From: Kitasatospora cineracea
GTDB lineage: Bacteria; Actinomycetota; Actinomycetes; Streptomycetales; Streptomycetaceae
Reading direction: 5' to 3'
Length of the DNA: 64,000 nt
NCBI RefSeq assembly: GCF_003751605.1
Contig: NZ_RJVJ01000001.1
Coordinates: 558,001-622,000, forward strand
Below the pieces are notes generated by a model. That model did not search any database and was not told the DNA's origin. It saw only the letters and a program-made list of their open reading frames with translations. Of the stretch, positions 25,037-36,416 are shown in pieces. The translations under genes were made by a program, and so were the position numbers. Position 1 is the stretch's first letter; each line of letters starts with the position of its first letter.

Positions 25037-25068
25037 GGACGCCTTCCGGGCGCCTTGCTGACGGCGGG

Positions 25069-27633
25069 TCAGTCGGTCTTGATGCTGGTCAGGATGTCCA
25101 GCCGGGAGGCCCGGCGGGCCGGCCAGAGGGCGGCGACCATGCCGACCAGGGCGGCGAGGCCGAGGAAGAGCAGCACACTGCCGTACGGGATCACGGTGGT
25201 CAGTCCCTTCAGTTCGGAGGCGAGGGTCCGGGTGGCGGCCCAGGCCAGGAAGCAGCCGAGCAGGACGCCGACGAAGGCGCCGAAGACCGAGATCACCACG
25301 GACTCCAGGCGGATCATCCGCTTGATGCCGCGCCGCTCCAGGCCGATCGCCCGCAGCATGCCGATCTCGCGCTTGCGCTCGAACACCGACATGGCGAGCG
25401 TGTTGATCACGCCGAGGACGGCGACGATCACCGCCATGCCGAGCAGGCCGTACATCAGGTTGAGCATGGTCGAGATGATCCGGCTGAACTCGTCGACCAT
25501 GTCCTTCATGGTCCGGACCTCCATCACCGGGTTGCGGCCGGTGGCGTCCTTGATCGACTGCTTCAGCTCGGCGCTCGGGCCGTCGGTGCCCTTCACCAGG
25601 ATCTGCTGGACCAGCGGGTGGGCGTCGTGGCGCTCGATCAGCTGGTTGGGGGCCACCACCGGGGAGACGCCGTCGTTGCGCTCGAAGACGCCGCCGACGG
25701 TGAGCGTGACGGCCTCGCCCTTGCCCGCGGTGGCGGCCAGGGTCGAGCCGACCGAGAGGTGGTGGGTGGCGGCGAACTCGTCGTTGACCAGCACCTGGCC
25801 CTGCTTGAGCGCGCCGGTGGAGCCGGAGGCCATGGTCAGGTTGACCAACTGGTCGAAGGCGTCCGCGTCGTAGCCCTCGATCGCCTTGGCCTGGTCGGAG
25901 CCGTCCAGGTGCCACCAGACGTTGTCGACCCGGCTGACCGCCTTGACGCCCTTCGCCCCGGCGACCAGGCCGGTCAGGTCGGGGGACAGCTCGCGGCCGT
26001 TGGCCATGCCGACCACGTAGTCGGCCTTCATCGAGCCGGCGACCATCGAGGTGACGGCGCTGGTGACCGAGCTGCCGATCACGGTCAGCGCGGTGACCAG
26101 GGTCAGGCCGATGGTCAGCGCGGCCGCGGTGCTGGCGGTGCGGCGCGGGTTGCGCACCGCGTTCAGCCGGGCCAGCTTGCCGGGGGTGCCGAACAGCTTG
26201 GCCAGCACCGGGCCGACCAGCGCGATCACCGGCCGCGACAGCAGCGGCAGCAGCACGAACACGCCGATCAGGGTGAGCGGGGCGCCGAGCTCCAGCAGGT
26301 GCTGGGCGCCCGAGCCGCTGCCGTTCGCCCCGGCCAGGATCAGGCCCAGGCCGGCGCCGGCCACCAGCACGCCGATGCTGTTGCGGATCAGCAGGCCGCG
26401 CTGGGTGCTGGGCTGCTCGCCGCTGCTCATCGCCGCCACCGGGGGGATCCGGGAGGCCCGGACGGCCGGCAGCAGCGCCGACAGCACGGTGACCACCACG
26501 CCGACCACCAGGGTGGCGACCACCGTCACCGGGGCGACCACCAGCGAGCCGGTGGGCATGCCCTCGTCGAAGGCGTGCAGCAGGGACTGCAGGCCCGCGC
26601 CGATGCCGATGCCCGCGAGCAGGCCGCCGACCGAGGCGATCACGCCGATGGCGAGCGCCTCCACCAGCACCGACTTGGTGACCTGGCCGCGGCTGGCGCC
26701 GACCGCCCGCAGCAGCGCCAGTTCCTTGAGCCGCTGGGCGATCAGCATGGTGAAGGTGTTGACGATGATGAAGATGCCGACGAACAGCGAGATGCCGGCG
26801 AACACCAGCAGCATGGTCTTGGTGGTGCCGACCGAGGCGGCGACCATCTTGGTCTGCTCGTCCTTGAGCTCCTGCCCGGTCTGCAGCTCGACGCCGTCGG
26901 TGCCGGTCTTCGCCCGGGCCTGCTCCAGCAGCGCCTGCTCGGAGGTGCCGGCCTTGGCGGTCAGCACCACCGAGCTGAACCGGCCCGGTTCGAGCAGTTC
27001 CCGCTGGGCGGTGGCGGTGTCCATCAGCACCAGGGTGCCGCCGGAGGTGACCTTGGGGTCGTCGGTGGTGAAGACGCCGGTCAGCACGGCGTCCCGGGCG
27101 GCGCCGTTGCCGGCCACCCGGACGGTGTCGCCCACGTGGTAGCCGGCCTTGTCGGCGGCCTGCCGGTTCAGCGCGACCTCGTTCTCGGCGCGCGGGCCGC
27201 GGCCCTCGGCCATCGGGTAGCGGGTGTCCGCACCGGAGGCGTCCGGGACGAAGTTGGCGCCGCGGGCGCTCCAGGCCTCGCCGACCAGGTTGCCGTTCTT
27301 GTCGGCGACGCCGGTGAAGCCGGAGACCACGCCGCGGGCCCGCTCGGTGCCGGGCAGCGCGGCCAGCTGCTGGACGGTGTCCGGGGTCAGCGAGGTGCGC
27401 TCCTCGGGCCGCGCGTCGCCGTCGGTGGGGCCGCCGTCGTCGGCGCCGGAGGCGGAGACCAGCACCGAGACGTCCGAGAAGCTGGTGGAGTAGCTGTTGC
27501 GCATGGCCTGGCCCATGGTGTCGGAGAACACCAGGGTGCCGGCCACGAAGGCGGTGCCGAGCAGCACGGCCAGTACCGTCATCAGCAGGCGGCCCTTGTG
27601 GGCCAGCACGTTGCGCAGTGCGGTGCGATACAT
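25069..27633 (-). CDS. FtsX/MacB-type ABC transporter permease
   Basis: 854 residues. Membrane helix 1 (LMTVLAVLLGTAFVAGTLVF), a large extracytoplasmic MacB-like domain, an FtsX module (GISLFVGIFIIVNTFTMLIA and following helices), two more helices, a second extracytoplasmic domain, and a second FtsX module (SVFERKREIGMLRAIGLERR). This duplicated layout is common in actinobacterial permeases for lipoproteins, peptides or antibiotics. It lies 52 bp downstream of its ATPase partner. Substrate unknown. Confidence 0.92.
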   Translation of the reverse strand: MYRTALRNVLAHKGRLLMTVLAVLLGTAFVAGTLVFSDTMGQAMRNSYSTSFSDVSVLVSASGADDGGPTDGDARPEERTSLTPDTVQQLAALPGTERARGVVSGFTGVADKNGNLVGEAWSARGANFVPDASGADTRYPMAEGRGPRAENEVALNRQAADKAGYHVGDTVRVAGNGAARDAVLTGVFTTDDPKVTSGGTLVLMDTATAQRELLEPGRFSSVVLTAKAGTSEQALLEQARAKTGTDGVELQTGQELKDEQTKMVAASVGTTKTMLLVFAGISLFVGIFIIVNTFTMLIAQRLKELALLRAVGASRGQVTKSVLVEALAIGVIASVGGLLAGIGIGAGLQSLLHAFDEGMPTGSLVVAPVTVVATLVVGVVVTVLSALLPAVRASRIPPVAAMSSGEQPSTQRGLLIRNSIGVLVAGAGLGLILAGANGSGSGAQHLLELGAPLTLIGVFVLLPLLSRPVIALVGPVLAKLFGTPGKLARLNAVRNPRRTASTAAALTIGLTLVTALTVIGSSVTSAVTSMVAGSMKADYVVGMANGRELSPDLTGLVAGAKGVKAVSRVDNVWWHLDGSDQAKAIEGYDADAFDQLVNLTMASGSTGALKQGQVLVNDEFAATHHLSVGSTLAATAGKGEAVTLTVGGVFERNDGVSPVVAPNQLIERHDAHPLVQQILVKGTDGPSAELKQSIKDATGRNPVMEVRTMKDMVDEFSRIISTMLNLMYGLLGMAVIVAVLGVINTLAMSVFERKREIGMLRAIGLERRGIKRMIRLESVVISVFGAFVGVLLGCFLAWAATRTLASELKGLTTVIPYGSVLLFLGLAALVGMVAALWPARRASRLDILTSIKTD

Positions 27634-27685
27634 GGGGTCAGTCCTGGGGAGTGGGTGCGGTCGGTTCGACGTGGCTGACGGGGCG

Positions 27686-28459
27686 TCAGCTGGTGCGGCC
27701 CTTGGCGTCGAAGCGACGCATCCGGTCCAGGACGGTGTCGGCGGTCGGTCCGAACAGCTCGTCGACGATCCGGCCGTCGGCCAGGAACACCACCCGGTCC
27801 GCGTACGAGGCGGCGACCGGGTCGTGGGTCACCATCACCACGGTCTGGCCGAGTTCGCGCACCGAGTTGCGCAGGAAGGAGAGGATCTCCGCGCCGGAGC
27901 GGGAGTCCAGGTTGCCGGTGGGCTCGTCGGCGAAGATGATCTCCGGCTTGGAGGCCAGCGCCCGGGCGCAGGCGACGCGCTGCTGCTGGCCGCCGGAGAG
28001 CTGGGCCGGGCGGTGCGAGAGCCGGCCGGACAGGCCGACGGTCTCCACCACCCGGTCCAGCCAGGCCCGGTCGACCTTGCTGCCGGCGATGTCCATCGGC
28101 AGCGTGATGTTCTCCAGCGCGGTCAGCGTGGGCAGCAGGTTGAACGCCTGGAAGATGAAGCCGATCTTGTCCCGGCGCAGCCGGGTCAGCTGCTTGTCCT
28201 TCAGCCCGACCAGCTCGGTGTCGCCGATGGTGGCCGACCCCGAGGTGACCTTGTCCAGCCCGGCCATGCAGTGCATCAGCGTCGACTTGCCGGAACCGGA
28301 GGGCCCCATGATCGCGGTGAACTCGCCCCGCCCGAAGGAGACCGAGACGTCGTCGAGCGCCACGACGCGGGTCTCGCCCTCGCCGTAGACCTTGTTCAGG
28401 CCGGTGGCGCGGGCCGCCGCCAGGCCGGTGTGGGCAGCGTACGCGGTCGAGGTGCTCAC
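27686..28459 (-). CDS. ABC transporter ATP-binding protein, MacB/LolD type
   Basis: 257 residues. Walker A GPSGSGKST, Q-loop FIFQAFNLLPTL, signature LSGGQQQRVACARALA, Walker B IIFADEPTGNLD and H-loop VVMVTHDPVAASYAD are intact, with the GNLD ending typical of the LolD/MacB subgroup. It drives the FtsX-type permease downstream. GTG 28459 follows AGGAG. The pair sits upstream of and divergent from bldA. Confidence 0.93.
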   Translation of the reverse strand: MSTSTAYAAHTGLAAARATGLNKVYGEGETRVVALDDVSVSFGRGEFTAIMGPSGSGKSTLMHCMAGLDKVTSGSATIGDTELVGLKDKQLTRLRRDKIGFIFQAFNLLPTLTALENITLPMDIAGSKVDRAWLDRVVETVGLSGRLSHRPAQLSGGQQQRVACARALASKPEIIFADEPTGNLDSRSGAEILSFLRNSVRELGQTVVMVTHDPVAASYADRVVFLADGRIVDELFGPTADTVLDRMRRFDAKGRTS

Positions 28460-28789
28460 GGTGGGGACTCCTGTCCGGAGGGTCGGTGTTCGGCACGGCG
28501 CGACCGGACCGGAAGACTCCTCCGACCGCTACTCCATCCTCACGGCCGCCCGGCCCCGCCCACGTCGCTCCGCCGGACGGTTGCCCCACCGCCGCCAGGC
28601 GTACGGCCTCCGCCGCCGTCTCCTCCTGCGGTATGACCCCTCCCCCGACCCCCGCGCCGGGGGCGGTCCGGGGCCCGGGGTGGCCGAGAACCGCCGCCCG
28701 GTGGCCGAAATGCCGGACGCTTCGTCAGATGGCATGGAAGCATGACAACTTCCGCGCCGGGAAATATGCGAAACACTCGCCCGGCCGAC

Positions 28790-28795
28790 TAGGCT
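28790..28795 (+). promoter_or_regulatory. Probable -10 box of the bldA promoter
   Basis: TAGGCT lies 28 bp before the tRNA 5' end, which would put the transcript start near 28802. The -35 region (around 28767) is poor. The rest of the 363-bp gap holds the ABC operon promoter region and no gene that I can see. Confidence 0.45.
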
Positions 28796-28822
28796 CAGTG
28801 CCTGAGTTCGCCGCGCTCCCAG

Positions 28823-28904
28823 GCCCAGATGGTGGAACGCAGACACGGGCAGCTTAAAACTGCTTGGCCGCGAGGCCGTGCCGGTTCGAATCCGGCTCTG
28901 GGCA
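28823..28904 (+). tRNA. bldA: tRNA-Leu(UAA), the bldA tRNA
   Basis: An 82-nt class II tRNA. Acceptor arms GCCCAGA and TCTGGGC pair fully, the T-arm is GCCGG-TTCGAAT-CCGGC, the variable arm GGCCGCGAGGCC-like, and the discriminator is A; CCA is not encoded. The anticodon loop CTTAAAA gives anticodon TAA, which reads the very rare UUA codon. In Streptomyces this tRNA is BldA, which gates development and secondary metabolism. The position next to a MacB-like ABC pair fits known streptomycete synteny as I remember it. Confidence 0.93.
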
Positions 28905-29058
28905 CTCTCCTGCCCGTCCCCGCCACCGGCTCCCGCACCCGGCGGACCGCTCTCCCACCCGCCCGACCGGCCCCCGGGGCGCCCTGCCGCCCGACGATTG
29001 AACGAAACGTTCACAACAAGTCATTGACGGTCCGGCGTTCAAGGCGCATCCTGGGGCC

Positions 29059-29511
29059 ATGGCCGACACCGCTCCCCGCCCCCCGTCCTCCGCCGACCCG
29101 TTCGCACCGCCCGACCCCGCCGCCGCGCGGGCCGGACGGGTGTACGCCGCGCTGTTCCGGATCGCCGAGCGGCACGCCGCCGGGGACGGACAGCGGCAGC
29201 GGCAGGTCAACCCGGCGATCCTGGCCCCGCACGAGGCGGTGCGGCTGGTGGCGTTCCTGCTCAGCGGGGCGGCGCTGGCCGAGGAGGGCGAGCCCGAGGT
29301 CGACCGGGACGACATCACGGCCGCGCTGACCCTGCTGCCCCTGGTCCGGGCCGAACTCGACGAGCTGGAGGCCGGGTTGCTCACCATGGCCCGCGGCCGC
29401 GGGATGACCTGGCATGACATCGCCTTCGGCCTCGGCCTGGGGACGCCGCAGGCGGCCCGCCAGCGGCACGAGCGGCTCACCGACCGGACGGCGCCCGACG
29501 AGACCTCCTGA
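29059..29511 (+). CDS. Putative DNA-binding (HTH) protein downstream of bldA
   Basis: 150 residues. After a Pro-rich N-terminus, helices include HEAVRLVAFLLSGAALAEEG and LLPLVRAELDELEAGLLTMA; the C-terminal GMTWHDIAFGLGLGTPQAAR then QRHERLTDR reads as a helix-turn-helix of the kind used to match promoter-like DNA. It starts with ATG 29059, 155 bp after bldA, and ends before a strong terminator. No target is evident. DNA binding is inferred from the HTH-like tail. Confidence 0.75.
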   Translation: MADTAPRPPSSADPFAPPDPAAARAGRVYAALFRIAERHAAGDGQRQRQVNPAILAPHEAVRLVAFLLSGAALAEEGEPEVDRDDITAALTLLPLVRAELDELEAGLLTMARGRGMTWHDIAFGLGLGTPQAARQRHERLTDRTAPDETS

Positions 29512-29547
29512 CGGGCCGTCAGGACGCGTGCGGCGCCCGGGAACGCC

Positions 29548-29584
29548 CGAAGGCCCCCACCCGGTGGAGGGTGGGGGCCTTCGG
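29548..29584. terminator. Terminator between HTH gene and ndh
   Basis: CGAAGGCCCCCACCC and its complement form a 15-bp stem with a loop of about 6 nt between convergent genes ending at 29511 and 29714. Confidence 0.8.
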
Positions 29585-29713
29585 AACTGCTGTGCTGTAC
29601 TCCGCCCGGTGGCGGGGCCGGCTGAGCACCACGGAGGTCGTGGTCCGGCGGCACTGCCGGGCGGAGGGCCTCCGACTCGAACCCGACCTGTGTCGGGTCT
29701 GGTCGCTTCCTGC

Positions 29714-31081
29714 TTACTTGCTGGCGGCGAGTTCCTTCTCGGGCGCGGCCGCGGCGGCGGGCTTCGGCGCGGGGGCGGTCGCCTCCTGGAAGGCGTCGAA
29801 CGGCTTCTCCATCTCGGAGAGGCCGACCGTCTCGCGCTTGAGGAACATCGCCAGGGTCCAGTCGGTGAAGACCCGGATCTTGCGGTTCATGGTCGGGACC
29901 ATCGCGCCGTGGTAGCCGCGGTGGAACCACCAGGCCAGGCGGCCCTTCAGCTTGACCTTGCCGAAGAGGATCGCCACGCCCTTGTGCAGGCCGAGGCCGG
30001 CCACCGCGCCGAGGTTCTTGTGCTTGTACTCGGCCTGCGGGAAGCCGCGCATGCCCGAGATGACGTTGTCACCGAGGACGGCGGCCTGGCGCACCGCGTG
30101 CTGCGCGTTCGGCGGGCACCAGGCGCCCTCGCCCGAGGCGAGGTCGGGGACCTGGGCGTTGTCGCCGGCCGCCCACACGTAGTCGAAGCCCTGGACCTGG
30201 AGGGTCGCCGCGGTGTCCACGTGGCCGCGCGGGCCGAGCGGGAGGCCGAAGCGGTTGACGACCGGGTTGGGCTTGACGCCGGCGGTCCACACGATGGTGG
30301 AGGCGTCGAACTCCATGCCGTTCTTCAGCACCACGTGCTGGTCGACGCAGGAGTCCATCGAGGTCTCGATGTAGACCTCGATGTTGCGCTCCTCCAGGCG
30401 GCCCTTGGTCCACAGACCGAGGTCGGGGCCCATCTCGGGGAGGATGCGGTTGGCCGCCTCCACCACCACGAAGCGCATGTCGTCACGGCTGACGGTCTTG
30501 TAGATCTTGGCGGCGTCGCGCGCCATGTCCTCGATCTCGGCGACGGTCTCGATGCCGGCGAAGCCACCGCCGATGACCACGAAGGTCAGGGCCTTGCGCC
30601 GGACGTCCTCGTCCGTGGTGGACTCGGCCTTGTCGAGCTGCGCCATGACGTGGTTGCGGAGGCTGATCGCCTCCTCGACCGTCTTCATGCCGATGCCGTG
30701 CTCCGCCAGACCCGGGATCGGGAAGGTGCGGGACACCGAGCCGGTCGCCACGACCAGGTACTCGAAGGGCAGTTCGTAGGAGTCGCCGGCCGCGGGCTGG
30801 ATGGTGGCGACCTTGCGGGCGTGGTCCACCTCGGTCACGTGACCGGTGAGCACCTCCGCCTTCTTCAGGGCGCTGCGCAGCGGTGCGACGAGGTTGCGGG
30901 GCGCGACGTTGCCGCCGGCCGCCTCGGGAAGGAAGGGCAGGTACGTCATGTACGACCGCGGGTCGACGACCGTGACGGTCGCTTCGCCGTAGCGCATCTT
31001 TTTGAGGATGCGCATCGCGGCATACAGGCCGACGTAACCACCGCCGACAATGAGGATGCGAGGACGCTCCGTGGTGCTCAT
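29714..31081 (-). CDS. ndh: Type II NADH dehydrogenase
   Basis: 455 residues with two dinucleotide folds: FAD site ILIVGGGYVGLYAAMRILKK at the N-terminus, NADH site VVIGGGFAGIETVAEIEDMA at about 168-187, and the second FAD motif YVWAAGDNAQVPDL near 310. The C-terminal region (LAWWFHRGYHGAMVPTMNRK) includes the membrane-associating part. It passes electrons from NADH to menaquinone without pumping protons. An Ala/Pro/Lys tail extends the end. ATG 31081 is closely preceded by TACTTT, and two Rex-like palindromes lie upstream, so control by NADH/NAD+ ratio is likely. Confidence 0.93.
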   Translation of the reverse strand: MSTTERPRILIVGGGYVGLYAAMRILKKMRYGEATVTVVDPRSYMTYLPFLPEAAGGNVAPRNLVAPLRSALKKAEVLTGHVTEVDHARKVATIQPAAGDSYELPFEYLVVATGSVSRTFPIPGLAEHGIGMKTVEEAISLRNHVMAQLDKAESTTDEDVRRKALTFVVIGGGFAGIETVAEIEDMARDAAKIYKTVSRDDMRFVVVEAANRILPEMGPDLGLWTKGRLEERNIEVYIETSMDSCVDQHVVLKNGMEFDASTIVWTAGVKPNPVVNRFGLPLGPRGHVDTAATLQVQGFDYVWAAGDNAQVPDLASGEGAWCPPNAQHAVRQAAVLGDNVISGMRGFPQAEYKHKNLGAVAGLGLHKGVAILFGKVKLKGRLAWWFHRGYHGAMVPTMNRKIRVFTDWTLAMFLKRETVGLSEMEKPFDAFQEATAPAPKPAAAAAPEKELAASK

Positions 31082-31115
31082 ATCCGAAAGTATCCACCCC
31101 CGCCCGACGGGCCAT

Positions 31116-31133
31116 TCGTGAGGCCCGTCACAA
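31116..31133. promoter_or_regulatory. Candidate Rex operator close to ndh
   Basis: On the minus strand TTGTGA-CGGGCC-TCACGA matches the Rex consensus TTGTGAANNNNTTCACAA at 11 of 14 fixed positions. It lies 35-52 bp before the ndh ATG and would cover the -35 region if TACTTT (31085-31092 area) is the -10 box. Rex control of ndh is known in Streptomyces; use of this site is inferred. Confidence 0.55.
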
Positions 31134-31407
31134 GCTCCTGGACACCTGGTGCTACACTACGCGCCCGCACTTCGACCCCCGGAGGCCCGTTCCGGGCCCG
31201 CCGACCGCCCTCCGCGACCGGGACGGCACTCAGTGCCGCGCTGAGCAGCAACGATCCCGGTGCCGCACGGGTTCCCGAGCGGGGTTTCGATTTCTCCGGG
31301 ATGGGCGCCAGGTTGCCTGCGATCCCATGAACAACCCGCCAGCGGCACCTTCGGTCCCACATTTCGGACGGAGCGGACACCCAGGTGGGTCGAAAGGCTG
31401 GATTGCC

Positions 31408-31425
31408 ATGTGAAGAAATTCACGA
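31408..31425. promoter_or_regulatory. Second candidate Rex operator, distal
   Basis: ATGTGAAGAAATTCACGA matches the Rex consensus at 12 of 14 fixed positions, but lies 327 bp before ndh, inside the 459-bp gap between ndh and the Ppx/GppA gene. It may serve a distal ndh promoter. The rest of the gap holds no convincing gene. Confidence 0.45.
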
Positions 31426-31540
31426 AGGTTCTTCGGCCGACACGCCGCAAGCCCCCCGAAGGGCCCCGGGGAGGGCCCGGAAGGCCCTTCCGCGGGCCTC
31501 CGGACCCCGTTCCCCGCCCGGCCCCGCCCGGGTCGCCGGG

Positions 31541-32476
31541 TCAGGCGATCGACCAGGCGATCCCGTCGAGGATGTCGTGCTCGGAGACCAGCAGTTCGGC
31601 GGCCCCGGTGCGCTCCATGATCTCCAGCAGCACCAGCGCGCCCGCCGCGATCACGTCCACCCGGCCGGGGTGCATGACCGGGACGGCGGCCCGCTCGGCG
31701 TGCGAGGAGTGCAGCAGCCACTGGGCGGTCTCCCGGACCTGCGCGACGTCCAGCACCGCGTGGTGGATCCGCTCGGAGTCGTACCCGGGCAGTTCGAGGG
31801 CGATCCCGGCCACCGTGGTGACGGTGCCGGCCAGGCCGACCAGGGTGGCGCCGGAGTCCAGCGGGACGGCCTGCGCGACGGTGTCCAGCGCGGCCCGGAT
31901 GTCGGCCCGGGCGGCCTCGATCTGCGCCTCGGTGGGCTGCCCGCCCGCGAAGTGGCGCTCCGTCATCCGCACGCAGCCGATGTCCGTCGAGTACCCGGCC
32001 TGCACGTCCCGCTCGCCGAGCACGAACTCGGTGGAGCCGCCGCCCAGGTCGAACACCAGGTAGGGCGGGCGGTGCGGGCCGCCGAGCAGTTCCCGGGTGG
32101 CGCCGGTGAAGGAGAGCCGGGCCTCCTCGTCGCCGCTGACCACGCTCGGCGTGACGCCCAGGATCTCCTTGACCCCGGCGGCGAACTCGGCGGCGTTCTC
32201 GGCGTCCCGGGACGCGGAGGTGGCGACCATCCGGATCCGGTCCGGGGCGACCCCGTGCGCGTCGATGACCTCGGCGTACTCGCGGCAGGCCGCGAAGGTG
32301 CGGGCCAGCGCCTCGGGGTGCAGCCGGCCGGTGCGGTCGACGTCCTGGCCGAGCCGGACGATCAGCATCCGCCGGTCCAGGTCGGTGAGTTCGCCGGTGG
32401 CGGGGTCGAGGTCGGCGATCAGCAGGCGGATCGAGTTGGTGCCGCAGTCGATCGCGGCGACCCGGGTCGGGCTCAC
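31541..32476 (-). CDS. Ppx/GppA family phosphatase
   Basis: 311 residues of the ASKHA fold. AAIDCGTNSIRLLIADLD is the first phosphate loop and YLVFDLGGGSTEFVLGE the second; GLAGTVTTVAGIALEL is the adenosine-like motif. Short actinobacterial members act as exopolyphosphatases or (p)ppGpp-related phosphatases; which one cannot be told. GTG 32476 overlaps the DUF501 stop (GTGA), so the two are translationally coupled in the DivIC-DUF501-Ppx order. Confidence 0.9.
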   Translation of the reverse strand: MSPTRVAAIDCGTNSIRLLIADLDPATGELTDLDRRMLIVRLGQDVDRTGRLHPEALARTFAACREYAEVIDAHGVAPDRIRMVATSASRDAENAAEFAAGVKEILGVTPSVVSGDEEARLSFTGATRELLGGPHRPPYLVFDLGGGSTEFVLGERDVQAGYSTDIGCVRMTERHFAGGQPTEAQIEAARADIRAALDTVAQAVPLDSGATLVGLAGTVTTVAGIALELPGYDSERIHHAVLDVAQVRETAQWLLHSSHAERAAVPVMHPGRVDVIAAGALVLLEIMERTGAAELLVSEHDILDGIAWSIA

Positions 32477-33150
32477 GACTCGTCCTCCTGTTCGGCCTGT
32501 CCGGCCTCGGCGGCGGCCTTGCGGGCCGCCCGCTCGGCACTCAGTGCCTCCTTGGCGGCGATCACCGCGTCGTGGTCCTGCGCCGCGGCCTTGGCCCGGT
32601 TGCGGGCGACCCGCGCGCCGGCCGCGTCGACCTCGGCGTCGCTGACGCACGGGCCCTTGGCCCACCACTGCTCCAGCATCCCGATCGCCTCGTCGCCGAG
32701 CGGGTTGACGCCCTCCCCGGCGGCCAGCGAGTGGCCGACCAGCACGTGCAGGCACTTGACCCGGTCGGGCATGCCGCCGGCGCTGGGGAAGCCCTCCAGC
32801 ACCTCGACGGCGTCCCGGCGGGCGATGTAGTCCTCGTGCGCCCGCCGGTAGGCGGCGGCGAGCTCCGGGTCCTCGGCGAGCCGGGCGGTCTGCTCCTTCA
32901 TCACGCCGTCCGCCTCCAGGGTGCCGATCAGCGAGGCGGCCTTGGGGCAGGTCAGGTAGTAGAGCGTCGGGAACGGCGTGCCGTCGGGCAGCCGGGGCGC
33001 GGTCTCCACCACGTCCGGGTTGCCGCACGGGCAGCGGTGGGCGACGCCGCGCAGCCCGCGCGGGACCCGGCCGAGCTGGGCGGCGATGGCGGCGACGTCG
33101 CGCTCGGACACCTCGGGGGCGTCGGACGCGGGAGGGTTCTGGTTGCTCAT
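32473..33150 (-). CDS. DUF501 domain protein
   Basis: 225 residues. DUF501 core: VSERDVAAIAAQLGRVPRGL, HRCPCGNPDVVETAPRLPDG with paired cysteines, FPTLYYLTCPKAASLIGTLE, then GGMPDRVKCLHVLVGHSLAA. The Cys and His pattern suggests metal binding. A Lys/Ala-rich charged tail follows. The family nearly always sits between a DivIC/FtsB-like gene and a Ppx/GppA gene in actinobacteria, as here; its function is unknown. ATG 33150 is 42 bp after the upstream stop. Confidence 0.9.
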   Translation of the reverse strand: MSNQNPPASDAPEVSERDVAAIAAQLGRVPRGLRGVAHRCPCGNPDVVETAPRLPDGTPFPTLYYLTCPKAASLIGTLEADGVMKEQTARLAEDPELAAAYRRAHEDYIARRDAVEVLEGFPSAGGMPDRVKCLHVLVGHSLAAGEGVNPLGDEAIGMLEQWWAKGPCVSDAEVDAAGARVARNRAKAAAQDHDAVIAAKEALSAERAARKAAAEAGQAEQEDES

Positions 33151-33191
33151 CAGGTCAGGAGTCTGTTCGTCCGGGGGTGGGTGAGGGGTCG

Positions 33192-33632
33192 TCAGGGGGC
33201 CGGCTGCGGCGCGGGCGCCGCGGCGTCGGCGGCGTCCACCGAGTCCCAGAGGGCGGCGTACCAGGGCTTGGCGGCCTTCGGCGGGCCGGCCGCGGCGTCC
33301 GCCGGGGAGGGCTTGGCGCCGGGCGCGGGCGGCGGGGAGACCGAGACGAACGGGGTCTCGCCGGGCAGCGCGTAGTGCAGCCGCTCGCGGGCCTGCGCCT
33401 TGACGTACTCCGGGTCCTGCCAGCGGGCCTTCTCCCGGCGCAGCTCGTCGACCTGCTGGCGGGCGTGCTCGGCCTTGGCCCGCTGGTCGGCGATCTCGCC
33501 GCGCTGGGCGATGTACTGCCGGGCGGGGTAGGCGAGTATCGCCACCAGCGAGCACAGCACGAGGACCAGCACGGTGGCCCGGCTGGTGAAGCGCGGTCGC
33601 GCCGCCAACCCGGGAATCCTCCACTTGGCCAT
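33192..33632 (-). CDS. divIC: Septum formation initiator, FtsB/DivIC-like
   Basis: 146 residues. A basic cytoplasmic N-terminus, one membrane helix (TVLVLVLCSLVAILAYPARQ), then a coiled coil (QRAKAEHARQQVDELRREKA) ending in WQDPEYVKAQARERLHYALP, the conserved end of the DivIC domain, then a Pro/Ala-rich extracytoplasmic tail. DivIC works with FtsL and FtsQ/DivIB at the division septum. ATG 33632 follows AGGAGGGG. Located directly after enolase, the standard actinobacterial neighbour. Confidence 0.9.
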   Translation of the reverse strand: MAKWRIPGLAARPRFTSRATVLVLVLCSLVAILAYPARQYIAQRGEIADQRAKAEHARQQVDELRREKARWQDPEYVKAQARERLHYALPGETPFVSVSPPPAPGAKPSPADAAAGPPKAAKPWYAALWDSVDAADAAAPAPQPAP

Positions 33633-33654
33633 CTGCTCGCCCCTCCTGCGCATG

Positions 33655-33699
33655 CCGGTGCCCCGGCCCCACCCTACGCGGTGGGAGCCGGGGCACCGG
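33655..33699 (-). terminator. Terminator after enolase
   Basis: CCGGTGCCCCGGC and complement form a 13-bp stem, with the inner GGTGGG/CCCACC also paired, between the enolase stop (33740) and the DivIC start (33632). It may attenuate readthrough into divIC. Confidence 0.65.
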
Positions 33700-33739
33700 T
33701 CACAACAGGCTCGGGAGTGCTCAGCCCTTGCCGTGCTCG

Positions 33740-35137
<1,398 letters not shown>

Positions 35138-35316
35138 TCACTGGTAGTTCACCTGTTTGACGGCCGTTCCACCGCTCCCGGTGGCGCGAACTGCTCGGCG
35201 CGCGCCGGGAGCGGACGGAGCGTCAGGGGACGCGGCCCTCGTCAGGGCGGCGGCGGAGCCTCGTCAGGCTCCGGTCCTCGCGTCCCGGATGCCGGACCCG
35301 GAACGGGTCGGCGGCG

Positions 35317-36185
<869 letters not shown>

Positions 36186-36416
36186 GCGTGCCGCGATCGG
36201 GGCCCGCAGCTGCGGGCATTTCGGAGAGTAGGCAAAGCTGACGAGCAATCACAAGCTCATATCACCATGATCACGCCGAAATCACGGACGATTTCTCCAC
36301 GTGCACGAACGATCCAGGTATGTCCGGGTTCGTCCCGGACGGGCGTGCGACGCGCGCCCCCGTCCCGGCGCGTCGTCGGCCCGGTCGTACGGCGTGTCGC
36401 GGGTGCTGAAACGGCG

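Noticed and set aside
28829..29329. Open frame starting inside the bldA tRNA
   Set aside because: It overlaps a structured tRNA and the real HTH gene in another frame; composition is noncoding.
31410..31540. Possible small gene starting GTGAAGAAATTCACG
   Set aside because: The start falls on the Rex-like palindrome, no ribosome site fits, and the product becomes Pro/Arg-rich and runs antisense into the Ppx/GppA gene.
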